Origin: Rufibacter ruber
GTDB taxonomy: Bacteria > Bacteroidota > Bacteroidia > Cytophagales > Hymenobacteraceae
Assembly (NCBI RefSeq): GCF_001647275.1
Contig: NZ_LRMM01000046.1
Location: 1-41,010 of the forward strand
Direction of reading: 5' to 3'
Length of the DNA stretch: 41,010 nucleotides
The translations under genes were made by a program, and so were the position numbers. Of the stretch, positions 25,196 to 32,424 are shown one piece after another. Below the pieces are notes generated by a model. It was not told where the DNA came from. It saw only the letters and a list, made by a program, of their open reading frames with translations, and ran no database searches. The stretch's first letter is position 1. Each line of letters begins with the position of its first letter.

Positions 25196-26956
25196 ATGGT
25201 ACTACTGGAGCAATTTGAACAACTCACCGGGCACCCCAAGAACGCCGCCAAACTCAAAGAGCTGGTGCTGCAACTGGCCGTGCAAGGCAAACTCACCGAG
25301 GCCTGGCGAAACCAACACCAAAACGTAGAACCCGCCTCGGAACTTCTCAAAAAGATTGAGGCCGAGAAGGCGCAGTTGGTGAAGGAGAAGAAGATTAAGG
25401 AAGATAAACCGCTGGAGCCGATTTCTGAGAAAGATGCTTATTATGAAATACCAGAAAATTGGGTATGGTGTAGGTTGCAACAATGTCTTGATGTTAGAGA
25501 TGGAACACATGACACACCCAAGTATCATACAGAAGGTGTTCCTCTTGTAACTAGTAAAAACTTGTCTTCAGGAAAATTAAGTTTGGAAAACGTAAAACTT
25601 ATTTCGCTTGAAGACCATGATGAAATTTCTAAAAGGTCGAAAGTTGAGAAAGGGGACATTCTTTTTGCAATGATTGGTTCAATTGGTAATCCAGTAATGG
25701 TTGATATTGAGCCAAACTTTAGTATTAAAAATGTTGCTCTTTTTAAATATTACCTGAAAGAGACTCCTATTCCAGCCTACCTTCTTCTATACCTTCAATT
25801 TGCGCAACAAAGAATGAAAGAAGCGGCAACAGGCGCTGTTCAATCATTTGTCTCTTTAGGTGATTTAAGGAGGTTCTTACTTCCCCTTCCGCCGTTAGCG
25901 GAGCAGGAAGCCATTGTGGTGCGGGTAGAAGAGCTGATGCAGAAAATTGAGGAACTGGAGAAAGGAACCCTAGAAAGAATACAGCTGCAAAAGAGACTGG
26001 GCGAGGCCGCGTTACAGGCGCTCACCACCGCCCCGGCAGACGAACTGGAGCAGCAGTGGCTTTTCCTGAAGGAGCATTTCCAGCTTCTCTTCACCCAAGA
26101 GGCCAACGTGAAAAAGCTCCGGGAAACCATTCTGCAACTGGCGGTGCAAGGCAAACTCACCACAGCGTGGCGCCAGCAAAACCCTACCGTGCAGCCCGCC
26201 GCCCAACTCCTGCAACAGATTCAGGCCGAGCAAGCGCAACTGGTGAAGGAGAAGAAAATCAAGAAAGAGAAACCGCTAGAACCCATCGCAGAATCTGAAG
26301 TGCCCTATGAACTGCCTGAAGGTTGGGTTTGGTGTAGGTTATCAAACATAATTGAAGATACTGATGCTGGAAAAAGTCCCCAGTGTGATAATCGCCCAGC
26401 AGAGCCTAATGAATTTGGCTTCATTAAGACAACAGCTATTCAATCTTTAAATTTCTTACCTAAAGAAAATAAGGCGGTATTAAAAGATGAACACATAAGT
26501 TTGGCTTATGAAATAAAAGCAGGAGATATTCTAATTACACGTGCAGGTCCTAGAAATCGTGTTGGAATTGTTTGTGCTGTAACTGCCACTAGAGATAAAT
26601 TATTGCTTTCTGACAAAACCGTTAGAATTAAACCTATTCAAGGTAATTTTCTCAATTCTAGATTTTTGGCAATTACACTTAGTACAGGTGCTTCAGGTGA
26701 TTATCTTGAAACTAAAAAGTCAGGTATGGCTGATAGTCAGGTAAATATTACTCAAGATAATATTAAATTAACTCCTGTCGCTCTTCCCCCACTCGCCGAA
26801 CAAGAAGCCATAGTCGCCAAAGTTGACCAGCTTATGCAGTTGTGTGAGGCACTGGAGAATCAGCTAAAGCAGTCTAACCAGCAGTCTGAGGCCCTGATGC
26901 AGGCCGTGGTGCACGCCGCCTTGCAACCGCAGGAAGAACCGGTCTTGGAGGCGTAA
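25196..26956 (+). CDS. hsdS: Type I specificity subunit S (two recognition domains)
   Basis: DNA-recognition subunit that sets the target of both methylation and cleavage. In 586 residues there are two target-recognition domains (about 80-230 and 375-525) inside repeated scaffold: the segment LQLAVQGKLT plus QLVKEKKIK and WVWCRL occurs before each domain, and LPPLAEQEAIV after each, with a final coiled coil. Scaffold DNA is GC-rich; both recognition-domain cores are visibly AT-rich. The near-identical DNA of the two scaffolds (25271-25297 against 26135-26161) offers sites for domain exchange. The recognition sequence cannot be inferred from these domains alone. Confidence 0.95.
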   Translation: MVLLEQFEQLTGHPKNAAKLKELVLQLAVQGKLTEAWRNQHQNVEPASELLKKIEAEKAQLVKEKKIKEDKPLEPISEKDAYYEIPENWVWCRLQQCLDVRDGTHDTPKYHTEGVPLVTSKNLSSGKLSLENVKLISLEDHDEISKRSKVEKGDILFAMIGSIGNPVMVDIEPNFSIKNVALFKYYLKETPIPAYLLLYLQFAQQRMKEAATGAVQSFVSLGDLRRFLLPLPPLAEQEAIVVRVEELMQKIEELEKGTLERIQLQKRLGEAALQALTTAPADELEQQWLFLKEHFQLLFTQEANVKKLRETILQLAVQGKLTTAWRQQNPTVQPAAQLLQQIQAEQAQLVKEKKIKKEKPLEPIAESEVPYELPEGWVWCRLSNIIEDTDAGKSPQCDNRPAEPNEFGFIKTTAIQSLNFLPKENKAVLKDEHISLAYEIKAGDILITRAGPRNRVGIVCAVTATRDKLLLSDKTVRIKPIQGNFLNSRFLAITLSTGASGDYLETKKSGMADSQVNITQDNIKLTPVALPPLAEQEAIVAKVDQLMQLCEALENQLKQSNQQSEALMQAVVHAALQPQEEPVLEA

Positions 26957-26990
26957 ACTTTTATTCGGTTTTAGTTTACCCATGCCTTTT

Positions 26991-27030
26991 CCGTTTTCGG
27001 CCTGTTTTTCAGAAATCAGCCCTAAAACGG
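26991..27030. repeat. 40-bp palindromic intergenic repeat, copy 10
   Basis: Outer heptamers are CCGTTTT and AAAACGG, a compensated pair change relative to CTGTTTT and AAAACAG. Spacers CGGC and CCCT, loop TCAG. It lies 34 bp after hsdS and marks the right side of the repeat-free restriction island. Confidence 0.92.
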
Positions 27031-27126
27031 AAATATTTCCCTGGCATCGTTTCCTTCTTTCAGGCGGTTTTCTACCATTTCGCTATCTTCAATACCCGTA
27101 AATCCTTTATTTCAAAGCTCCCTTGC

Positions 27127-28083
27127 ATGGCACCGCTTTCCCTGTTTCACAAACTAGAGCTGCATTATTTCTTCACAGATGACACCCACACCATGGATGC
27201 CGCTGTCCGGAACAAGTGCGAGGCAGAATTAATAGCCGTAGCCAGTGAGATAGCCGCCATTCTGGGCATTAAGATAAAGCTGGAAACCGAACCTTATAAA
27301 GAGGGCGGCTTAAAGGAGAAGTTCAGAATTATCACCAAAAACCGGTTTCTATCGGGTATTCTGGCCTCCATTTTAAGCGGGGTTATTACCGCGGTGGTGT
27401 CTCACCAACTCAATTCAGACACTGATCTAGACGAACTGCAAAAGCAGAAGCTGCGGCTTGAAATAAAGAAACTGGAACAGGAGGTGAATGAGTTTAACCG
27501 GGCCCATGCCACGCTAGATGTGGCCAAAGCGGCAGATACCCTCAGCAACTACAGCTATAAAATTGTCAAGCATACATCTAATTTCTACAAGACCTTACAG
27601 CACTATTCAAAAGTAACCCACGTCTCCTTTACCAGATTGAATGAGCAGGATGATGAAATAGGCCAGCCCAAGGTGCTCCAGAAGAAAGACTTCGGTCAGT
27701 TTATTTTAGATACAGATGAGTTGCCTTCGGTGCTGGATGAGCAGGCTCAGATTAAAATCATTTCGCCCGTGCTCAGCCCCGGTCCCTACAAATGGAAAGG
27801 CTTTTACGCCGCCACCGGTGAACCCATAGATTTCTACATGAAAGACGAGGACTTCAAAAGAGACATCATCCTGAAGGCCGTCTCCTTCAGAAGCGGTAGC
27901 CGCATAGACTGCCGCTTAGAAGTAAAACGGAAACTCTCTGAGACAGGGTTAGTCATCCATTCTTCCTACGCGGTGTTAACCGTGCTCAGCGTACAAGACG
28001 GCCAGGCCACCGTTGAAACCCCGCAGGGGAAGAAGTTGAAAAGAGAGAAAGAATTACTCAAGAACCAGCTGGCCTTGTTTTAA
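27127..28083 (+). CDS. Unknown protein with one membrane segment, possible defence gene
   Basis: A 318-residue protein that I do not recognise firmly. Residues 1-75 form a conserved-looking soluble domain (LELHYFFTDDTHTMDA, ELIAVASEIAAILGI, GGLKEKFRIITKN), then a hydrophobic helix (about 77-98, FLSGILASILSGVITAVV), a coiled coil (about 100-130) and a C-terminal beta-rich region with KWKGFYAATGEPIDFYM. A single-span architecture between a small input domain and a large soluble domain is seen in some abortive-infection effectors, but no catalytic motif is evident. It is flanked on both sides by repeat copies. It sits directly downstream of the restriction locus, which hints at defence; this is inference only. 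Confidence 0.65.
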   Translation: MAPLSLFHKLELHYFFTDDTHTMDAAVRNKCEAELIAVASEIAAILGIKIKLETEPYKEGGLKEKFRIITKNRFLSGILASILSGVITAVVSHQLNSDTDLDELQKQKLRLEIKKLEQEVNEFNRAHATLDVAKAADTLSNYSYKIVKHTSNFYKTLQHYSKVTHVSFTRLNEQDDEIGQPKVLQKKDFGQFILDTDELPSVLDEQAQIKIISPVLSPGPYKWKGFYAATGEPIDFYMKDEDFKRDIILKAVSFRSGSRIDCRLEVKRKLSETGLVIHSSYAVLTVLSVQDGQATVETPQGKKLKREKELLKNQLALF

Positions 28084-28107
28084 AACTTCATCCCATTAAC
28101 CCCTTCT

Positions 28108-28147
28108 CCGTTTTCGGCCTGTTTTCTGAAAAACAGGTCCAAAACGG
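28108..28147. repeat. 40-bp palindromic intergenic repeat, copy 11
   Basis: Outer CCGTTTT and AAAACGG (compensated), spacers CGGC and GTCC. The loop is CTGA, the reverse complement of TCAG, so this copy may be in the opposite orientation to copy 16. Confidence 0.92.
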
Positions 28148-28199
28148 GTAAAGAACTCAAAATCAAATAATAAATTCATATTAGGCATTACATACCATC

Positions 28200-28550
28200 A
28201 TGAACAGAGAAGAGGCCATTGCCATTATTGATGCCCTGGCAGCCGGTTGTTCGCCCTTCACCGGAGAAGTGCTGGAAGACCACCCCATTTTGAATAACCG
28301 CAACGTGATCAGGGCCTTGCAAACGGCTTTGGTGTCTTTGTCTGGCTCTGTCCAGCTTGGAGCTGTGCAGAAGAACCAATCTGATGCAGGAGGCTCTTCC
28401 TCTGTTGAGTTAACCAAGGCAGATGTAAGTGCCGCTATTGATGTGCTGAAAGCAGCGAATCTCACTACTTCCTACAGTGCCCTGACTCGGTTCTTTCTGG
28501 GGAGCAGACGTTTTTTAGACACACCTGTAAGTGACAGCCCCATTTTTTAG
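28200..28550 (+). CDS. Hypothetical protein, N-terminal part (possibly split gene)
   Basis: A 116-residue soluble protein. The start MNREEAIAIIDALAAG, followed by SPFTGEVLEDHPILNNRNVIRAL, matches a pattern I associate with the N-terminus (PFTGE, then RALFTA) of a family whose C-terminus carries HPRAYEPW. That second motif occurs in the next frame downstream. The stop TAG at 28548 follows a run of six T; with five T the frame would join the next one. It is therefore either a separate gene or the front half of a single gene of about 265 codons. Confidence 0.6.
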   Translation: MNREEAIAIIDALAAGCSPFTGEVLEDHPILNNRNVIRALQTALVSLSGSVQLGAVQKNQSDAGGSSSVELTKADVSAAIDVLKAANLTTSYSALTRFFLGSRRFLDTPVSDSPIF

Positions 28551-29004
28551 TTGCTTGAAAGCACGGTACAAGTACAACTCCCTAAAGCCGGTAGTGATAC
28601 AGGTGCTAAAAGACAACCCAGAGCTTAGACCTACAACAGCTGTAAACAAGCCTTCCCAAGAAGGAAAACCCTGGGATTCGGTGACTTATTTCTCTGAAAC
28701 AAAATTTTGTAAACTATCGGCCAAAGCCCTAGACCAGTTAAAAGGGAAGATTGGTGAATTAGGAATACAAAAGCCTACTGAAACCTTAGCTGAAAATGTT
28801 CAACAGGCTCGTCTTTCGCACCCCAGAGCCTATGAACCCTGGTCTGAAAAGGAGACAGAGTACCTGGCCAAAGCCTTATTCTACACCAATGATCTGAAAG
28901 TCCTTTCTTCCTGCTTCCAACGCACCGCAAGCTCGCTCAGCTCAATGGGGAAAAAGCTGATTTATGACGGGAAAGCAACTATTAACACAGGTACTGAGGC
29001 TTAG
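28531..29004 (+). CDS. Hypothetical protein, C-terminal part (possibly split gene)
   Basis: A 157-residue frame beginning with GTG 28531, overlapping the previous gene by 20 bp. It contains SHPRAYEPWSEKETEYLAKALFYT, then an SLSSMGKKL end, like a small SANT/Myb-like helix-turn-helix. The first residues (MTAPFFSCL) look like read-through of the T run and not a natural N-terminus, which favours a frameshifted single gene. I do not know the function. It is followed by repeat copy 12. Confidence 0.55.
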   Translation: MTAPFFSCLKARYKYNSLKPVVIQVLKDNPELRPTTAVNKPSQEGKPWDSVTYFSETKFCKLSAKALDQLKGKIGELGIQKPTETLAENVQQARLSHPRAYEPWSEKETEYLAKALFYTNDLKVLSSCFQRTASSLSSMGKKLIYDGKATINTGTEA

Positions 29005-29045
29005 AAACAATCCTCAAACACTAGAATACCAGTTTGAGCCGGTAC

Positions 29046-29085
29046 CTGTTTTAGGCTTGTTTTCAGAAAAACAGGCGTAAAACGA
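29046..29085. repeat. 40-bp palindromic intergenic repeat, copy 12
   Basis: Heptamers CTGTTTT, TTGTTTT, AAAACAG and AAAACGA; spacers AGGC and GCGT; loop CAGA (a one-base slide of the usual centre). Lies between two small plus-strand genes. Confidence 0.82.
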
Positions 29086-29127
29086 TCCTTAAGTTTCTGA
29101 TTTAGTCAGAGTACCAAACAACCTTTT

Positions 29128-29484
29128 ATGATGGCATTTGAATTCTTTTTGGGCGGCTACGGCCGAAGCAACTTTAAGGTGCGCCTGCAGGAAGGCCATT
29201 TGCATTGCGCTGAAAGCGAAGGTGGGCCATATGTAGAACAGGAAAAAACGGTCTCCATCACAGACGCACCTGCGTGGCTAAACCTGGTGGCGTTTCTGGA
29301 AAATTGCCGATGGAAGAAGAAGTATGTTGAAATGGTCTGTGACGGTACCCAATGGGAGCTGAATTGGCAAACCCCACACTAAAAGTTAAAAAGCTATGGT
29401 TCTAACAGCTATCCCGCAGATTTCAACCAGTTTCTGGCGCTGCTCAATGCCTGCCTCACCGAAATAAACGTAACCCTATCCTAA
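29128..29484 (+). pseudogene. Small gene interrupted by an in-frame TAA
   Basis: The first frame gives 84 residues (MMAFEFFLGGYG, then VEMVCDGTQWELNW) and stops at TAA 29380-29382. Reading straight on in the same frame gives KLKSYGSNSYPADFNQFL and a conserved-looking end (LLNACLTEINVTLS), stopping at 29482-29484. Segments of the type W-E-L followed by S-Y-G-S-N-x-Y-P and a short helix commonly belong to one small family, so the TAA looks like a nonsense mutation. The alternative is that the real gene is the short frame. Function unknown. Confidence 0.6.
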
Positions 29485-29550
29485 GAAAAGCTTCTTTCTT
29501 CACTGGCGTTGAGTGCAACAGTAATATTGCTAAAAAAAACACACCTTGCT

Positions 29551-30016
29551 ATGCTTAAAAAGACATTCCTTCTCCTGCTGCTTTTCTTTTTTCTTCTGCC
29601 GTGCCAAAAGCTCTGCGCAGCACCTTTTCGAAGAGAAATTCAAGGGATGCGCCTTTAACCAGTTTGCTCTTGAGAAAGATTCTATCATGGCTGAGCAAAC
29701 AAACAAAGAAATCTTAAGCGCCTTGCTGAGTGGCCTGCCAGAAAAAGCGCGGACCCAGGTGCGCGGCATTCTCACGCTGCAGATAATGGTGGAAGAAAAT
29801 GGGAGCTCCTGCCTGGTGAGCCTTAGAAACGAGACGAACTATACAACCAGAAAATGGCACCTGCCAGAGAACATCAGCCAAAGGCTAACCTGGCACCACG
29901 TCAAGAAGAAAGTCTCAGTGGTGTTGGCCGTAAAGTTCTCAGAAAAAGGCGCCCAGTTCCTGCGATATGGCATAGAAGGCCTTAATAGGGAATGGAAACC
30001 TATCAAAACCTGGTAG
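29551..30016 (+). pseudogene. Secreted protein with frameshift after signal peptide
   Basis: ATG 29551 opens a textbook signal peptide: MLKKTFLLLLLFFFLLP, then CQKLCAA, but that frame stops at 29658. The +1 frame reads on from about 29612 (HLFEEKFKGCAFNQFALEKDS) and continues to 30016, ending WKPIKTW. Its body has LPEKARTQVRGILTLQIMV, then SVVLAVKFSEKGAQF. A one-base insertion near 29612 would explain both. If this is not a pseudogene, the gene starts at ATG 29687 (109 residues, cytoplasmic). Function not recognised; the body resembles small Bacteroidota periplasmic proteins with a TonB-C-like beta pattern only loosely. Confidence 0.5.
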
Positions 30017-30027
30017 GCTCCCTTTCC

Positions 30028-30067
30028 CTGTTTATGACTTGTTTTTCTGAAATGAAGCACAAACCAG
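30028..30067. repeat. 40-bp palindromic intergenic repeat, copy 13 (degenerate)
   Basis: Heptamers CTGTTTA, TTGTTTT, AAATGAA and AAACCAG; spacers TGAC and GCAC; loop TCTG. Between convergent genes. Confidence 0.65.
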
Positions 30068-30130
30068 TTCACAGAAGTACAGCAGCATTCAGGCGTCCTT
30101 GCAATCTGGGGAGCACCACAGCAACTTCTT

Positions 30131-30541
30131 TTATCTCACTGAATACATATCAGAAATGATATTCAAGATATCTGGACTAAACGGTTTGGAGAAATAGTCA
30201 GTCACCACTGACTGTTGCGGGGAGGGGCTAAGGTTCTGCTTGTCTATGGCCGAGGACAGCACAAACAGCTGGCAGTTCTGAATGAGCCCGCCCGGGAGCT
30301 TTTTGAATTCCTCTATAAACTCCCACCCGTCCATTCCCGGGATGTGAATGTCCAGGAAGATGATCTCCGGAAAACTGGCCGGATCCTCCTGAGAGAGGCT
30401 GGCAAGGGTTTGCAAAGCCTCTTCCGCCCATAGAAAACTGGTAACAGAGGCAGAGAACTTGTAACTCCGGATGATGCTTTCGCATAGAAAATTATGGAGT
30501 TCATCATCATCAATTAAAAAAACCTTCTGGTATCTACTCAT
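30131..30541 (-). CDS. Single-domain response regulator (CheY-like)
   Basis: A 136-residue stand-alone receiver domain. Acidic pocket DDD at 11-13, phospho-acceptor Asp64 in FLDIHIPGMDGWEF, a threonine/serine position in LSSAID and the conserved lysine in YFSKPF. All signalling residues are present, and there is no output domain, so it presumably acts by protein-protein contact, as single-domain regulators of Bacteroidota commonly do. Neither of the window's two histidine kinases is adjacent; pairing is unknown. Confidence 0.93.
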   Translation of the reverse strand: MSRYQKVFLIDDDELHNFLCESIIRSYKFSASVTSFLWAEEALQTLASLSQEDPASFPEIIFLDIHIPGMDGWEFIEEFKKLPGGLIQNCQLFVLSSAIDKQNLSPSPQQSVVTDYFSKPFSPDILNIISDMYSVR

Positions 30542-31178
30542 TCTCTTACTGGTTCTTAACTACTCATGTGTGATGCCTTACTCCTTTGCCCCTACCCCTA
30601 CCTGCCCTCATCTTCCACTAAGGTCTGGTCACTCGCCCTCCTGCTGCCCCGCCCCAAGCAGGCGCTACTGGTGGTACATTCCAAAGATCTTTTTTCACAC
30701 TGCTAAACCAATTTCGTGCCAAGTCTTAGACTTAACTCCAAGACAAACAACAGTTTCTATAAAAACACCGGGAGGTGGAATAGAATCAGCCAACAGAAAC
30801 CTGACGTTTTTGCCTTTGATAGTAAAACTTGAAAAGTGAAATACCTTTAGGTGCCCCCCCTACAGCATCAGTTAACAAATTCGTCTGTAGACCATCAATG
30901 ACAGGAATTAGATTCTGAACAGGCAATCATCCCACTCACGTACCAATCCTTTTAGATCCGAAATAGACAAGGAGATTTAATAGAGAGACGCTCACCACTA
31001 CCACAAATTAATCATGTCCAAATGTAAGGATATTAATAAAAAATATAAGCCGTCTGGATTTAACTTTATATTATTTTTGAACAAGTTCCCCTCGCAAGAC
31101 CACTGATGTTGAACCCGTTCACAAATGAGTATTTTTTTCAGGAAGAGGATTCCAAAGGGTAAATATCTGCCTGACCCG

Positions 31179-31218
31179 CCGTTTCTGGGCTACTTTTCAG
31201 AAAACAGACCGGAAACAG
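31179..31218. repeat. 40-bp palindromic intergenic repeat, copy 14
   Basis: Outer heptamers CCGTTTC and GAAACAG, second CTACTTT, third AAAACAG; spacers TGGG and ACCG; loop TCAG. The flank module adjoins its right side. Confidence 0.72.
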
Positions 31219-31265
31219 GGAGCGTATTCTCTTACAAAACACAAGCAGACGTTGCGCCAGAGATG
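31219..31265 (-). repeat. Dispersed flank module, copy B
   Basis: On the minus strand it begins TCTCTGGCGCAACGT at 31265 and runs about 45 bp to the edge of repeat copy 14. It aligns with 18843-18886. Confidence 0.55.
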
Positions 31266-31453
31266 AGAAGATAGCTCTAATCAAAATCAGGGTATTACCG
31301 GCGAGAAAAGGCAGAGAATGGTTCAGCAGAAGCAGTTTTGGAAACGTGTATTAACGCTACGGAACAAGAAGAGGGTGATGCTGTTTCTTTTTAAGTCTTT
31401 TGCCCCGTCATAGGCAAATCATACAACCTACTCCAGGGAGGAGCGAAAGACCT

Positions 31454-31493
31454 CTGTTTCTGACCTATTTTCCTGAAAACAGGCCAGAAACGC
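31454..31493. repeat. 40-bp palindromic repeat, copy 15 (overlaps rluF 3' end)
   Basis: Heptamers CTGTTTC, CTATTTT, AAAACAG and GAAACGC; spacers TGAC and GCCA; loop CCTG. It supplies the stop codon and the last eight or so codons of the pseudouridine synthase gene on the minus strand. Confidence 0.82.
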
Positions 31494-32187
31494 GGGCGGT
31501 TAGTTCCGCCACTTCGGGTGCCGTGAGTGACCGCCACGCTCCCTGCGGCAGGTTTCCCAGTTCCACCGTCACCATGCGGGTCCGCACCAGCCGGTTCACC
31601 GTATACCCCAGTTGGTAACACATACGTCTGATCTGGCGGTTGAGGCCCTGCGTCAGGATAATGGTAAATGTCATCTCCCCCACCTGCTGTACCCGTGCCG
31701 GTCTTGTCATTTGTTCCATAATCACCACCCCAGAAGCCATTCGGGCCAGGGCCTCCGGGGTCAGCGGCTGGTCAACCGTCACCAGATACTCCTTTTCCTG
31801 ATGGTATTGGGGCTGGCTGATGCTCTTGTACAGATGACCATCATTGGTGAGCAGCAGAAGCCCTTCAGACTCTTTGTCCAGCCTGCCAATGGGGAACAGC
31901 CGCTCCTCCAGGTTCAACGCGTGCACCAGGTTGTGGTCAATCTCTGGGTTCAGGGTTGACTCCACCCCCCTGGGCTTGTAGTAGGCCAGGTAGGTAAAGG
32001 CCTGTGGGGCTTTCAGGACCTGCCCGTTGAGGGTTACCCCGTCTTCTGGCCTGAGCACCTGCTGCAGTCTCCCCTTCTGGCCGTTCACCAACACCCGCCC
32101 CGCCAGAACCGCCTCAATGGCTTCTTTGTTAGACAGCCTCGCCTTCTGCACCACAAAATACTGCAGGGAGGAATTCCATGATTTCAT
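31465..32187 (-). CDS. rluF: RsuA/RluF-type rRNA pseudouridine synthase
   Basis: Enzyme that isomerises a specific uridine to pseudouridine in rRNA (23S U2604 for RluF). The 240-residue protein has an N-terminal S4 RNA-binding domain (about 7-50, ending VLVNGQ), the catalytic motif IGRLDKESEGLLLLTNDG with Asp104, KEYLV, and the C-terminal motif GLNRQIRRMC followed by LGYTVNRLVRTRM. RluF is the nearest group by these motifs; RluB/RluE/RsuA cannot be fully excluded. The last residues ARVSGLFSGK derive from repeat copy 15. A copy of the repeat in a coding end is unusual. Confidence 0.9.
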   Translation of the reverse strand: MKSWNSSLQYFVVQKARLSNKEAIEAVLAGRVLVNGQKGRLQQVLRPEDGVTLNGQVLKAPQAFTYLAYYKPRGVESTLNPEIDHNLVHALNLEERLFPIGRLDKESEGLLLLTNDGHLYKSISQPQYHQEKEYLVTVDQPLTPEALARMASGVVIMEQMTRPARVQQVGEMTFTIILTQGLNRQIRRMCYQLGYTVNRLVRTRMVTVELGNLPQGAWRSLTAPEVAELTARVSGLFSGK

Positions 32188-32354
32188 TTTTAGCGCATTT
32201 TACTTTTAAAGTGGAAAGCGAAAGTGGTTAAAAGTGGTTAGAAGAGGTTCCCCTATTGTTGTGTTTGAGCCAGGTAAAGGCCATATAAAGCCATAACGGG
32301 TTCATGGGGGCAGGGCAACAACGGCGAAACGAGCTCATGCGCTTTGCCAGCGTC

Positions 32355-32396
32355 AAAAAAAAGTGCCAGGGCAGAAAGTTTCCTCTGCCCTGGCAC
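32355..32396 (-). terminator. Intrinsic terminator of the AGCS symporter gene
   Basis: Perfect 12-bp stem GTGCCAGGGCAG and its complement around a 10-nt loop, followed on the minus strand by eight T. It lies 29 bp after the symporter stop. It shares no sequence with the 40-bp repeats. Confidence 0.93.
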
Positions 32397-32424
32397 GCAA
32401 ATATTCCATTCAGCCCACGGCAGA

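Larger units (their letters stand above)
30542..31464. other. Long intergenic region
   Basis: About 920 bp without a convincing gene, the longest empty stretch here. The half near 31000-31100 is AT-rich and contains an isolated TATTTTTG (31072-31079, plus strand) that matches a -7 box but leads to no gene. Repeat copy 14 and the second flank module lie at 31179-31265. I see nothing recognisable elsewhere in it. Confidence 0.6.

Noticed and set aside
28531-28550. Programmed frameshifting on the T run
   Set aside because: A six-T run alone without a visible stimulatory structure is weak; a mutation or read error is simpler.
29380-29382. Stop-codon read-through or recoding
   Set aside because: All intact genes here use standard stops, so a nonsense mutation is more likely.
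30471-30839. 122-residue frame in the long gap
   Set aside because: It overlaps the response regulator antisense and its remainder has no conserved pattern.
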